This document shows positions 8,271 to 16,532 of a stretch of DNA of 64,000 nt, piece after piece. A program made the position numbers and the translations under genes. The stretch lies in NCBI RefSeq assembly GCF_002335525.1, contig NZ_BDUF01000086.1, positions 62,001-126,000 on the forward strand, read 5' to 3'. The first letter of the stretch is position 1. Each line of letters begins with the position of its first letter. The DNA comes from Effusibacillus lacus. GTDB lineage: Bacteria; Bacillota; Bacilli; Tumebacillales; Effusibacillaceae. The notes beneath the pieces are model-generated. The model was not told the origin of the DNA. It ran no database searches and saw only the letters and a list, made by a program, of their open reading frames with translations.

Positions 8271-8433
8271 TTGAATCTCCCCCTTACCAAAGAATATACG
8301 ATAATCAATTTGATTGTTTGTCCGAGTTGGGGGGGAAGTTCGAAAGAATTCATGTTCGGTCGACAAGCCTTGACAATATTTGCATCCTCCTCCCGCTATA
8401 ATAAAGTATTGGGGTAGGGACAAGGGGGTTGAA

Positions 8434-9372
8434 ATGGCCATGGTCAATCCGGTTCGAATCTTCAAAATCAAGCAGGAATTATCGGAAAGAGATCGAATCC
8501 TCATGCCGATGATGGGGCGGGATGACATTTGCTTTTTCCGTTTTGTGGGCGGCAATTCCGGTGAAACAGAGAGATTGATGGAGCAACTGTACCGGTTAAA
8601 GTCAAGGGATGTACTCCTGGTGGGCATCTTCCGGTTTCCCTTTCGGTTTGAAGGAAAGAAGCGCCTGCAGAAAGCGATCAGCCAATATTACCAGATGAAA
8701 GAACTGTGTGACGCCATTACCTATCTCCACAGTGACGGAATGATGGAGATTCTTACCCCCGGCACCACCATCCAGGAAGCGAACCTGGTATTCGAACTTC
8801 TTGAGGAAGCCCCCATCCGCGCTATTGAGGAAATGATCCAGGTCACAGGTGAGATGAACATCGACGTCAAGGACATCCAAACTTTTTTGCGAAATGGCAG
8901 GGGGCCTGTTTACATCCGGACCTTTGAAGGGGATTCATTCGACGAACCTTTGAAATATGCCATTTCCACCCCCTATCTTCCACAGGATTACACGGAAGGA
9001 AAGCAAATGATCATCAACATTGGCTGCACCAAGGACGTCGACATGGTGTCCTTCCAGCAGATCAACCTGCGGTTGAATGATCTGTTCCATAAAACTGATT
9101 TGTTCAAGTTGGGAACCTATCTGATGGACGAGCCCGGTCCCCGCTTCAAGATCACTCTGATTGTCAACGGAATGAAAGATCCGTTCCCGCAACCGGAAAA
9201 AATGAAAAAGCTCATCACGCAACGTCTGTGGTTTAAGAAGAAGTGGGAACTTCTGACCGCGGCCACCCAGAAAACAGGCCAACTGCTGTCCAAGAAAACG
9301 CAGAAACAGGAAGCAGAACGCAAAACGATGGATGAAAGAAACGAGGGGCATACTACTGGAACTACTGCATAA
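8434..9372 (+). CDS. Divergent FtsZ/tubulin-like protein lacking the GTP-binding half
   Basis: A 312-residue protein aligning by eye to FtsZ from the T4 region to the end of the GTPase/C-terminal subdomains. VGIFRFPFRFEGKKR (63-77) matches FtsZ VGVVTRPFTFEGRKR. NIDVKD (142-147) matches the T7 synergy motif NxDxxD, AISTPYL (176-182) matches AISSPLL, and LGTYLMDEPGPRFKITLIV (226-244) matches the final beta strands. The roughly 95 residues carrying T1-T3 are absent and the T4 loop GGGTGTG is replaced by VGGNSGET (38-45), so GTP binding is unlikely. The tail (270-312) is basic and Gln/Lys-rich. ATG 8434 follows AAGGGGG. I infer a non-polymerising FtsZ partner or a regulator of filaments. It sits opposite a PASTA protein and before a secreted protein. 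Confidence 0.8.
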   Translation: MAMVNPVRIFKIKQELSERDRILMPMMGRDDICFFRFVGGNSGETERLMEQLYRLKSRDVLLVGIFRFPFRFEGKKRLQKAISQYYQMKELCDAITYLHSDGMMEILTPGTTIQEANLVFELLEEAPIRAIEEMIQVTGEMNIDVKDIQTFLRNGRGPVYIRTFEGDSFDEPLKYAISTPYLPQDYTEGKQMIINIGCTKDVDMVSFQQINLRLNDLFHKTDLFKLGTYLMDEPGPRFKITLIVNGMKDPFPQPEKMKKLITQRLWFKKKWELLTAATQKTGQLLSKKTQKQEAERKTMDERNEGHTTGTTA

Positions 9373-9388
9373 GGACGAGGTGTACGGA

Positions 9389-9823
9389 ATGCGAAAGCTT
9401 CTTTTGCTTGTAACGTTACTTGTCGGAATAGCCTTATCCAGTCCCACTTCACTGGCTCTGGCCGCAAACGTTGAAGTGTTTGACGTACAGGCAGGCAAAG
9501 TGGTGCATACCGTTCCCAATTCAGCGGAAATCCAGAAAGAGATTCGATTGTGTCTTGGCTCGATAACCGGTCTGTCTGAAAGAGTCAATGTCATGCCAAA
9601 AGAGGGAAGGGTCTGCAAGATTCCCATTGAACCCCCGGTGAAGGTTGAGAATGAGTGGGTCAACTTCCTGGTGGAGGAAGTGTATCTGATGGTAAGCGAT
9701 TCAGAGAAGCCTTTGCTGCTTCTGTTTGATGACGAGAACAAGCCGTATTTGGTTGAATTCAGCCATGATATCGGAGTCTTGGTATCTCTTATGAATGCTT
9801 GGCCCCATACTTGGGGTGCTTGA
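9389..9823 (+). CDS. Secreted hypothetical protein
   Basis: A 144-residue protein with a classical signal peptide: MRKLLLLVTLLVGIALSS, then a likely signal peptidase I site at LALAA (about residue 25). The mature part is about 120 residues, with two Cys (in LCLGS and RVCKIP) that could form a disulfide. I recognise no domain. ATG 9389 follows GAGGTG at good distance and lies 16 bases after the FtsZ-like stop, so the two genes are probably cotranscribed. Confidence 0.75.
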   Translation: MRKLLLLVTLLVGIALSSPTSLALAANVEVFDVQAGKVVHTVPNSAEIQKEIRLCLGSITGLSERVNVMPKEGRVCKIPIEPPVKVENEWVNFLVEEVYLMVSDSEKPLLLLFDDENKPYLVEFSHDIGVLVSLMNAWPHTWGA

Positions 9824-9858
9824 AAGAGTTGATTGCGTATCAGGAATAGGCAGGATGT

Positions 9859-9884
9859 GGCCCGTTTGGAACGGGTCTTTATTG
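9859..9884 (+). terminator. Weak terminator after the FtsZ-like unit
   Basis: GGCCCGTT (9859-9866) pairs with AACGGGTC (9870-9877) across three bases, followed by TTTATTGT. The stem is GC-rich; the T-run is short. Confidence 0.5.
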
Positions 9885-10019
9885 TGATTGTCTTCGGTTT
9901 CCCAAAGTTATGGAAAATCCGCTATCCCGACTTCCATTCATGAAGTACGGCAAGGACTCCGTGTCTATCAGTGGGCAAATCAGGTATACTTGTGTTGATA
10001 GGAAACGGAGGTTGTCTGG

Positions 10020-11342
10020 ATGACGGAAATCTTGCTGGTTGCATCTGTGGCGCTAAATGTGATTGTGCTTTTGGTTCTGTTCCTGCGAAAGCAGTCGACC
10101 AACCTGTTGGATCCATTGCAAAACCAGTTGGTGCTGCTGGAAAAATCACAGGAAAAATTGGAAAAGGCTTTGCGCGACGAGATTGCCAAGAATCGGGAAG
10201 AGTCTGTCGTAACCGCCAAACTTGGCCGGGAAGAAATGGCCAATTCCATTACCGCCTTGGCTCAATCGCTGCTTACCAATATGAGCGAAATGTCCACTCA
10301 ACAAAAGAACCTGCTGGACAGCTTCTCCAAGCAATTGAACGATCTGACGCAAATGAACGAACAGAAGCTGGAGAAAGTGCGGGAAACGGTCGAACGGAAG
10401 CTTACCCTGCTGCAGGAGGACAACAACAAGAAACTGGAGCAGATGCGGCAGACCGTTGACGAGAAACTGAACGAAACACTGGAAAAGCGTCTGGGTGAGT
10501 CCTTCAAACTGGTAAGCGAGCGGCTGGAATTGGTACATAAGGGCCTTGGGGAGATGCAAACCCTGGCAGCCGGAGTGGGTGACCTGAAGAAAGTGCTGAC
10601 CAACGTCAAGACAAGAGGGACGCTTGGGGAAATCCAACTGGAGAACCTGCTGGAGCAGATCCTGAGCCCGGAGCAATACGAGAAAAACGTGGCGACCAGG
10701 AAAGGCAGCACGGAACGGGTGGAGTTTGCCATCAGACTCCCCGGCAAGGAAGACAGCCAGAAACATGTGCTGCTCCCCATTGACTCCAAGTTCCCGCTGG
10801 AAGATTATCAGAAGCTGTTGGATGCCCAAGAAGCCGGAGACCTGCAGGCGGCCCATGATGCAGCCAAATTGCTGGAAACAAAAATCAAGCAGGAAGCCAA
10901 GACCATTCAGGAGAAATACATCAATCCGCCCGACACCACTGATTTCGCCATTATGTTCCTGCCGATCGAGGGATTGTTTGCCGAAGTGCTCAGGCGTTCC
11001 GGACTGTGGGAAACTTTGCAGAGGGATTATCGTGTGATCATAACAGGACCCACCACCATCACAGCCTTGTTGAACAGCTTGCAAATGGGCTTCCGAACGC
11101 TCGCGATCCAGAAGCGATCGAGCGAAGTATGGCAGTTGTTGGGGGCAGTCAAAACCGAATTCGTCAGATTTGGCGACATTCTCGACAAGACCCAGAAGAA
11201 GCTGCAGGAAGCCAGCAACACCATCGAGACGGCCAGCAAGAAATCGCGCACGATCGAGCGGAAGCTCAGATCGGTGGAGGAACTGCCTGCCGGAGAAGCC
11301 AGTCTGCTGTTGGAAGATCTGGAATTGACGGTACCGGAATAA
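10020..11342 (+). CDS. rmuC: DNA recombination protein RmuC
   Basis: A 440-residue RmuC-family protein: an N-terminal transmembrane helix (about 3-22), a long heptad-rich coiled coil (about 35-180) and the RmuC nuclease-like core with VKTRGTLGEIQLENLLEQIL, LPIDSKFPLEDY and FAIMFLPIEGLFAEVL. These are the family's conserved blocks, including the acidic and Lys positions of the PD-(D/E)xK-like fold. In E. coli loss of RmuC raises inversion at short inverted repeats. The length is normal. The next gene starts 34 bases downstream and may be in the same unit with ung, forming a DNA/nucleotide maintenance cluster. Confidence 0.95.
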   Translation: MTEILLVASVALNVIVLLVLFLRKQSTNLLDPLQNQLVLLEKSQEKLEKALRDEIAKNREESVVTAKLGREEMANSITALAQSLLTNMSEMSTQQKNLLDSFSKQLNDLTQMNEQKLEKVRETVERKLTLLQEDNNKKLEQMRQTVDEKLNETLEKRLGESFKLVSERLELVHKGLGEMQTLAAGVGDLKKVLTNVKTRGTLGEIQLENLLEQILSPEQYEKNVATRKGSTERVEFAIRLPGKEDSQKHVLLPIDSKFPLEDYQKLLDAQEAGDLQAAHDAAKLLETKIKQEAKTIQEKYINPPDTTDFAIMFLPIEGLFAEVLRRSGLWETLQRDYRVIITGPTTITALLNSLQMGFRTLAIQKRSSEVWQLLGAVKTEFVRFGDILDKTQKKLQEASNTIETASKKSRTIERKLRSVEELPAGEASLLLEDLELTVPE

Positions 11343-11376
11343 GAACGCAAATGAGCTGACGGGGAGCGAACAGACT

Positions 11377-11976
11377 TTGGATTACACAAACCACAGACTT
11401 GCGAGACAAATCGAATTTCTCATGGAGATTGATAAACTGAAGCAAATCTTTCGGCAATCGTTTCTGACGGACAAGACCCGAAACGAGAATGACGCCGAGC
11501 ATTCCTGGCATTTGGCCATGATGGCCATTGTTCTTTCCGAATATGCCAATCAACCGGATCTGGATCTGCTGCGTGTGGTCAAGATGCTGCTGATCCATGA
11601 CATTGTGGAAATTGATGCGGGCGACACCTTCGCCTATGATGTCAAAGGCTATGAAGACAAGGAAGAACGGGAACTGCAGGCAGCCGACCGGCTGTTTAAC
11701 CTGCTGCCTCCTGACCAGGCCGAAGAAATTTTTGCTCTCTGGCGGGAATTTGAGGAGCGGAAAACACCTGAATCCAGCTACGCAAACGCTTTGGACAGAC
11801 TCCAGCCCATGCTGCAGAATTACTTCAGTGAGGGTCAATCCTGGCGCAGGCATAACCTGACGAGCGACAGGGTGCTTGAGCGAAACAGCAGCATTCGGGA
11901 GGGATCCGAAACGCTTTGGGACTTCGCCCGGGAAATGATCCGCAGCGCGGTGGATAAGGGTTATTTGACAACTTGA
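11377..11976 (+). CDS. HD-domain hydrolase, YfbR/HDDC2-like
   Basis: A 199-residue HD-superfamily phosphohydrolase. The metal-binding pattern is visible as [10 protein letters not shown] (first His, near residue 37), [10 protein letters not shown] (HD, near 73) and ALDRLQPML (late Asp, near 146). This layout matches the YfbR/HDDC2 group, whose tested members dephosphorylate deoxyribonucleoside 5'-monophosphates; the exact substrate here is untested. The start is TTG 11377 behind GGGGAG. Lying between rmuC and ung, a nucleotide-pool role is consistent. Confidence 0.85.
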   Translation: MDYTNHRLARQIEFLMEIDKLKQIFRQSFLTDKTRNENDAEHSWHLAMMAIVLSEYANQPDLDLLRVVKMLLIHDIVEIDAGDTFAYDVKGYEDKEERELQAADRLFNLLPPDQAEEIFALWREFEERKTPESSYANALDRLQPMLQNYFSEGQSWRRHNLTSDRVLERNSSIREGSETLWDFAREMIRSAVDKGYLTT

Positions 11977-11998
11977 AGCGCAGGGAGGGTATCTCAAT

Positions 11999-12673
11999 TT
12001 GGCCATTTTAAAAAATGACTGGGCGCAGTTCCTGGAACCCGAGTTTGGAAAGCCCTACTATCTCAAACTGCGGCGGTTTCTGATTGAGGAGTACCGAACT
12101 CAGGTCGTTTACCCCGATAAATACGATATTTTTAACGCGTTGCACCTGACTCCTTTTTCCTCGGTTAAAGTGGTCATCCTGGGGCAGGACCCTTATCACG
12201 GACCTGGACAAGCTCACGGATTAAGTTTCTCTGTCAAACCCGGTATACAGCCGCCCCCATCCCTGCAAAACATTTTCAAGGAGCTGCAAACCGACCTCGG
12301 ATGTCAGATCCCCAACAACGGGTATCTGGCCAAATGGGCTGAGCAGGGTGTACTTTTATTGAACACGGTTTTGACCGTGCGAAAGAACCAACCGAATTCG
12401 CATAAAGGCATAGGGTGGGAAATCTTTACCGACCAGGTGATACGGACGCTGAACGAACGGGAACGTCCGGTGGTCTTCCTGTTGTGGGGCAGCCACGCAC
12501 AGAAAAAATCGGAACTGATCACATCGTCAAGGCACCCGATTCTGAAGGCGGCCCATCCAAGTCCTTTTTCTGCCAACAAGGGATTTTTCGGCTGCCGTCA
12601 CTTTTCCCGCGCGAATGAATTGCTAAGGCAGATGGGGAGTTATGAGATTGACTGGCAGATTCCGAATCTGTAA
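11999..12673 (+). CDS. ung: Uracil-DNA glycosylase, family 1
   Basis: A 224-residue UNG. The catalytic water-activating loop [18 protein letters not shown] (near residues 61-78), the uracil-recognition Asn in LLNTVLTVR, and the DNA-intercalation loop HPSPFSA are all intact. It removes uracil from DNA to begin base excision repair. The initiation codon is TTG 11999 with GGGAGG upstream; the first residues ([15 protein letters not shown]) fit the usual N-terminus. It follows the HD gene after 22 bases. Confidence 0.97.
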   Translation: MAILKNDWAQFLEPEFGKPYYLKLRRFLIEEYRTQVVYPDKYDIFNALHLTPFSSVKVVILGQDPYHGPGQAHGLSFSVKPGIQPPPSLQNIFKELQTDLGCQIPNNGYLAKWAEQGVLLLNTVLTVRKNQPNSHKGIGWEIFTDQVIRTLNERERPVVFLLWGSHAQKKSELITSSRHPILKAAHPSPFSANKGFFGCRHFSRANELLRQMGSYEIDWQIPNL

Positions 12674-12691
12674 AGGGTAAGGAGAAACGAT

Positions 12692-13672
12692 ATGCAGACC
12701 ACTGTAGCGGAATCGCAGTTGATTTCCAGATACAAAGGATTGGCAATGGCTTTTCTGGGGGCCTCGTTGTGGGGACTTTCCGGAACGGCAGCACAATATC
12801 TGTTCCAACACGAAGGCATACGCCCGGGGTGGTTGGTGACAATTCGATTGATTATAGCCGGTGTGCTGCTACTCGCCCTGGGGTTGGCCCAAGTCAACAG
12901 GGATAACGTCTGGTCCGTATGGAAGAGCCGGCAGGACCGGATTCAGCTTATGATTTTTGGCCTTCTCGGGATGCTTGGGGTGCAATACACCTACTTTGCC
13001 GCGATTGAAGCCGGGAATGCTGCCACTGCCACGCTCCTGCAGTTTCTGGGACCCGTATTCATAACACTTTATCTGGCGCTCCGTTTCCGCCGGATTCCGG
13101 GGCTGCTTGAATTCCTTGCCTTGGGGCTGGCGCTTCTTGGGACCTTCTTGCTGGTGACAAACGGTTCCACGGAGGAACTTTCCATATCGGGAGCTGCTGT
13201 TGCCTGGGGACTTGGGGCTGCTGTAACAGCCGCTTTTTACACCTTATATCCTGTCAATCTGTTGAGAAAATGGGGTTCCCTGACAATTGTCGGGTGGGGA
13301 ATGGCAATCGGCGGCATTGGGTTGTCACTGGTTAATCCGCCCTGGCAGATGGATGGCTTGCAATTGACCAGCCTTTCCTGGTCGTTGATTGGCTTCGTTA
13401 TTCTGTTTGGAACTTTGATTCCCTTTTACCTGGTGCTTGAAAGTTTGCGTTATATATCCCCGGCGGAAGCGGGAATGCTGAACTCCGCCGAACCGCTTGC
13501 GGCGGTCCTTGCATCAGTTCTTTGGCTCAGCCTGTCTCTGGGTCTGTTTGAAGCCATCGGCGGGGTGTGCATTATCTTTACCGTGCTATTGCTGGCAATG
13601 GAGTCCAAAAAGAAGGAAAAGCGGCTCCTTGGAAAAGAGCCGCCCGTTACGAGTAAAAGCTTGGAGGGGTGA
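12692..13672 (+). CDS. EamA/DMT-family permease
   Basis: A 326-residue protein with ten predicted membrane helices in two EamA repeats; the N-terminal one contains LGASLWGLSGTAAQYLF. The conserved mid-repeat pattern AAIEAGNAATATLLQFLGPVF and its counterpart YISPAEAGMLNSAEPLAAVL mark the two halves. The C-terminus is a charged cytoplasmic tail; the DNA there forms a GC hairpin (GCGGCTC/GAGCCGC near 13620-13643) without a T-run. It starts 18 bases after ung and ends shortly before the oxidoreductase. The transported compound is unknown, probably a small metabolite exported by proton exchange. Confidence 0.87.
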   Translation: MQTTVAESQLISRYKGLAMAFLGASLWGLSGTAAQYLFQHEGIRPGWLVTIRLIIAGVLLLALGLAQVNRDNVWSVWKSRQDRIQLMIFGLLGMLGVQYTYFAAIEAGNAATATLLQFLGPVFITLYLALRFRRIPGLLEFLALGLALLGTFLLVTNGSTEELSISGAAVAWGLGAAVTAAFYTLYPVNLLRKWGSLTIVGWGMAIGGIGLSLVNPPWQMDGLQLTSLSWSLIGFVILFGTLIPFYLVLESLRYISPAEAGMLNSAEPLAAVLASVLWLSLSLGLFEAIGGVCIIFTVLLLAMESKKKEKRLLGKEPPVTSKSLEG

Positions 13673-13735
13673 GAAAAGGATTTCACCCGTATAATTGAGA
13701 ATGTGGCAGTCATCCGATTGACAGGGGGAGTTTCC

Positions 13736-14713
13736 ATGAAAGCGATCCGTTTTCACCAGTATGGCAAGTCTGATGTGCTTACTCTGGAAGATATCGACAA
13801 GCCGGTGCCGCGTGCCAATGAAGTATTGATTGAAGTGAAAGCTTGCGGCATCAACTATGCGGATATTGCCCGCCGTTACGGGCGGTACGTGGTGCCGACC
13901 CCGCTTCCGTTTGTGCCCGGTGTCGAGATTGCAGGAATTGTCCGGGAAGTGGGTGAAGGTGTCGATGAAAAATGGGTGGGTCAGCCGGTCATTACCCTGC
14001 TGCATAAAGGAGGCGGCTATGCGGAATATGCGGTTGCGCACACCAACGGACTGATTCCCATTCCCTCCGGACTTGACTATACTCAAGCGGTGGCGATCCC
14101 GCTTCAAGGATTAACCGCCTATCATGTGCTGAAGACATCCGGCCAACTTCAGCCGGGAGAATCGGTGCTGGTACATGCGGCGGCAGGGGGCGTAGGCCTG
14201 TTGTCCGTACAACTGGCCAAGAAATTCGGTGCCGGATTGGTCATCGGGACGGCCAGTACAGCGGAAAAAAGGGATCTGGCAAAGCAAGCGGGTGCGGATA
14301 TCACCATCGATTATACGCTGCCGGATTGGCCGCAGGAGGTGCTTGAGGCGACTGGCGGCAAAGGGGCGGATGTGATCCTGGAGATCGCAGGCGGTGATAT
14401 GATCCAGCAGAATCTGAAGTGTCTTGCCGATTACGGACGGATGGTGGTTTTTGGCGCTGCCAGCGGAGAGCGCGGCACTTTGGTTCCTGTTCAGCTGATG
14501 GGCAAGAACCAGACGGTAACCGGATTTTTCCTCGGAAAGTTGATGGAACAACCGGATCGGTTCCTGCAAAGCCTGAAAGAATTGCTGACCTGGGCTGCCA
14601 CCGGCCAGGTCAAGTTCCTCATCGGCGGCGTGTATCCATTGGCGGAAGCAGGTCTTGTTCAAGACCTGATGGAAGGCAGACAAACGATCGGCAAACTCGT
14701 ACTGGTTCCGTGA
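13736..14713 (+). CDS. Quinone oxidoreductase-type zinc-independent MDR dehydrogenase
   Basis: A 325-residue medium-chain dehydrogenase/reductase of the NADPH:quinone reductase group. The GroES-like part includes EVLIEVKACGINYADIARR and the NADPH-binding Rossmann motif is VLVHAAAGGVGLLSVQLAK (around 143-161), with AAAGGVG typical of QOR. The structural and catalytic zinc Cys sets of alcohol dehydrogenases are absent. ATG 13736 with GGGGGAG upstream gives the standard MKAIRFHQYG start. The substrate is undefined; quinones or enones are likely. Confidence 0.9.
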   Translation: MKAIRFHQYGKSDVLTLEDIDKPVPRANEVLIEVKACGINYADIARRYGRYVVPTPLPFVPGVEIAGIVREVGEGVDEKWVGQPVITLLHKGGGYAEYAVAHTNGLIPIPSGLDYTQAVAIPLQGLTAYHVLKTSGQLQPGESVLVHAAAGGVGLLSVQLAKKFGAGLVIGTASTAEKRDLAKQAGADITIDYTLPDWPQEVLEATGGKGADVILEIAGGDMIQQNLKCLADYGRMVVFGAASGERGTLVPVQLMGKNQTVTGFFLGKLMEQPDRFLQSLKELLTWAATGQVKFLIGGVYPLAEAGLVQDLMEGRQTIGKLVLVP

Positions 14714-14726
14714 GACGGACGAAAGA

Positions 14727-14748
14727 CGGCCTTTGGGGCCGCTCTTTT
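14727..14748 (+). terminator. Terminator after the oxidoreductase
   Basis: CGGCC (14727-14731) and GGCCG (14737-14741) form a short GC stem followed by CTCTTTT. Confidence 0.5.
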
Positions 14749-14847
14749 CATAACTTGTTTTTTATGAAGACTCTGTTTAGTATAATAGGGAAGCCAAGTG
14801 CAGCTTCAAGATCGTTTTACCCCAGATAACGAAAGGGACTTTCATCC

Positions 14848-15396
14848 ATGTTCATGATCATGCTGGCTGTGATTGTTTCGCTTGGGATTGACAACTTGGT
14901 GGTTTCCACCGCCATAGGACTCTCGGGTGCCCGCAACAAGTTTCGCACCGCTCTTGCCTTCTCGCTGTTTGAAGCGATTATGCCTTTATTTGGGTTCTTC
15001 CTCGGATCTTCGCTGGGGAATCTATTTGAGGAGTGGGCTTTTTACGCCGGTGTGGTTCTGCTCTTTGGAATCGGCGTCTATTTCCTGTTGGAAGACGAAG
15101 CAGAGGACGAGAGGTTGGTGCACAGGCTGGCTGGTGCCTTACGAGGTACCACTTTGCTCATTACAGGAATCCTGATCAGTCTGGATGAAATGTTCGTCGG
15201 ATCTTCCTATGGGTTGATTGGTCTTCCCGTTCTTGAAACATCCATGATCCTGGGGGTTCAGGCGTTCTTCTTTACATGGCTGGGCATTTCATTCGCCCAA
15301 AAGATTCAACCCCTGCTTGGGAAGAAAGCGGAGAAAGTTCCCGGACTGATTCTGATTGTTCTGGCCGCAGGGTTGCTGATTGACCGATTTGTTTGA
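14848..15396 (+). CDS. MntP-like (DUF204) membrane protein, putative Mn2+ exporter
   Basis: A 182-residue protein with six predicted helices in two DUF204 repeats: VIVSLGIDNLVVSTAIGL near the N-terminus and ILISLDEMFVGSSYGL in the second half, each with the conserved membrane Asp. This architecture and length fit MntP, which exports manganese in E. coli. The first repeat has IDN rather than the MDAFA of classical MntP, so transport specificity may differ. Unlike the terC gene at 23.2 kb it has no yybP-ykoY leader. The downstream gene starts within its unit, with its binding site overlapping this stop codon. Confidence 0.75.
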   Translation: MFMIMLAVIVSLGIDNLVVSTAIGLSGARNKFRTALAFSLFEAIMPLFGFFLGSSLGNLFEEWAFYAGVVLLFGIGVYFLLEDEAEDERLVHRLAGALRGTTLLITGILISLDEMFVGSSYGLIGLPVLETSMILGVQAFFFTWLGISFAQKIQPLLGKKAEKVPGLILIVLAAGLLIDRFV

Positions 15397-15412
15397 GGAG
15401 GGAACCACTATC

Positions 15413-15841
15413 ATGTCTTTTGAGATGCTGAACTGGACCAGTCATATCATTGCATTGGTCCTGGTATTTCTGTTATGCTTGCCGACGTTTTGGATGGTCA
15501 AACTGCTTCGTCCGTTTGAAGTCCATAAAAAAATTGACGCTGCCAAAGTGAAAACCATTCGCGTATTTGAGAACAACACGGAACGGGAAGCCACCGGTCT
15601 TGAAAAACAGCAGTTGGTGGACTGGTACAACGAAGCCTCATTCATCCAAAAACGGGCATATGAAAATCCTCGCGTCGGCAAAGAAGGGATCGTACTGGAG
15701 TTGGATTCCGGCGATGAAATTTTGATCGTGCCAAGGGAAGAGGACTTCGACATCACGCAACGCCGGTCGAACCAGCAGGTCGTCACGTACTGGGCACGGC
15801 ATTCCGAACTGGGGAGCTTCTTGGCAAAACTGGAAGGATAA
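15413..15841 (+). CDS. Membrane-anchored hypothetical protein
   Basis: A 142-residue protein. One N-terminal transmembrane helix (about 10-30, HIIALVLVFLLCLPTFWMV) is followed by a cytoplasmic-looking, charged 105-residue domain rich in beta propensity (IRVFENNTEREATG, IVLELDSGDEILIVPREEDF). I know no family for it. ATG 15413 is served by GAGGAGGG, which overlaps the stop of the MntP-like gene, so translation is probably coupled to that gene and a partner role is possible. Confidence 0.7.
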   Translation: MSFEMLNWTSHIIALVLVFLLCLPTFWMVKLLRPFEVHKKIDAAKVKTIRVFENNTEREATGLEKQQLVDWYNEASFIQKRAYENPRVGKEGIVLELDSGDEILIVPREEDFDITQRRSNQQVVTYWARHSELGSFLAKLEG

Positions 15842-15911
15842 AGTTTTTCATAAATAAACCTCCAACAAGAGGGTAACCATAATGCTGTATTCCATTTTTC
15901 TTTTGGGGTGC

Positions 15912-15950
15912 TTGCCGTTTTTTCTCAATTAGCATATAATGAATTGAGAA
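15912..15950 (+). promoter_or_regulatory. Sigma-A promoter with a perfect operator palindrome for the Rrf2-suf locus
   Basis: TTGCCG (15912-15917) and TATAAT (15935-15940) are spaced 17 bases. The -10 is enclosed by a perfect inverted repeat, TTCTCAATT (15922-15930) and AATTGAGAA (15942-15950), separated by 11 bases. A dimer bound here would cover the -10 box. The first gene downstream encodes an Rrf2 regulator, so autorepression is the obvious reading. A second TATAAT lies at 15951-15956. Confidence 0.75.
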
Positions 15951-15962
15951 TATAATCATTCT

Positions 15963-16032
15963 AAGTCAGGGTAATTCCAATCTAAGCCTGACTTCTTTCT
16001 TGGGAATATTCCTGACCAATTTACTCAGGAAT
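15963..16032 (+). promoter_or_regulatory. Leader with two competing hairpins before the Rrf2 gene
   Basis: Hairpin A: AAGTCAGG (15963-15970) with CCTGACTT (15987-15994), followed by CTTTCTT. Hairpin B: ATTCCTGA (16008-16015) with TCAGGAAT (16025-16032), ending just before the ribosome binding site. The same core recurs four times (GTCAGG, CCTGAC, CCTGAC, TCAGG), so arms 1-3 and 2-4 could also pair. That gives mutually exclusive folds, the arrangement seen in attenuators. Confidence 0.45.
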
Positions 16033-16047
16033 TGGGAGGTGGATGGG

Positions 16048-16488
16048 TTGAAACTGTCTGCCCGTGGCCATTACGGACTGATTGCCATGGCATATCTTGC
16101 CCAGCGGGAGACTGATGGTCCGATACCGATCAGGACAATTGCGACCGCGGAACAGATTCCGGATCAGTTTCTGGAACAGATTCTGTTCGCCATGCGGAAA
16201 GCTGGCCTTGTGACTGCGGTTCGCGGTCCTCGGGGCGGGTACACGTTGTCACGTCCATCCGATCAGATAACGGCAGGAGAGGTTATCAAGGCATTGGAAG
16301 GGCCGATTGCTCCTGTTGATTGTCTGCATGCCGAAGTAGATGATGAATGCTGCAACAAATCGGAAACTTGCACAACCAAGTTTGTTTGGGAGAAATTGCG
16401 TGATACAATGGTTTCCGTGCTTGACAACATTACGCTTCGGGAAATTGTGGAACGGGGGAATCCCCTGATCCAATTGGAAAGCAAATAG
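16048..16488 (+). CDS. Rrf2-family transcriptional regulator with cysteine cluster motif
   Basis: A 146-residue Rrf2 protein: winged helix with MKLSARGHYGLIAMAYLA, the recognition segment IPDQFLEQILFAMRKAGLV and wing VRGPRGGYTLSRP. Cysteines at 92, 101, 102 and 108 (DCLHAE ... ECCNKSETCTT) lie where IscR-type members bind a [2Fe-2S] cluster, in contrast to CymR-type members that lack it; cluster binding is inferred. The start is TTG 16048 with GGGAGGTGG upstream. It lies 44 bases before sufC, so an Fe-S-sensing regulator of suf, repressing through the upstream palindrome, is the most economical model. Confidence 0.88.
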   Translation: MKLSARGHYGLIAMAYLAQRETDGPIPIRTIATAEQIPDQFLEQILFAMRKAGLVTAVRGPRGGYTLSRPSDQITAGEVIKALEGPIAPVDCLHAEVDDECCNKSETCTTKFVWEKLRDTMVSVLDNITLREIVERGNPLIQLESK

Positions 16489-16532
16489 AAATACCAAAGA
16501 CTACAGTTGAAGGAAGGTTAGGGGGAAGCATC

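Noticed and set aside
8370-8402. TTGACA/TATAAT pair before the FtsZ-like gene
   Set aside because: The spacing is 21 bases, too long for a normal sigma-A promoter, so it was not listed as a promoter.
13619-13643. GC hairpin at the end of the EamA gene
   Set aside because: It lies inside the coding region and has no T-run, so it is not called a terminator.
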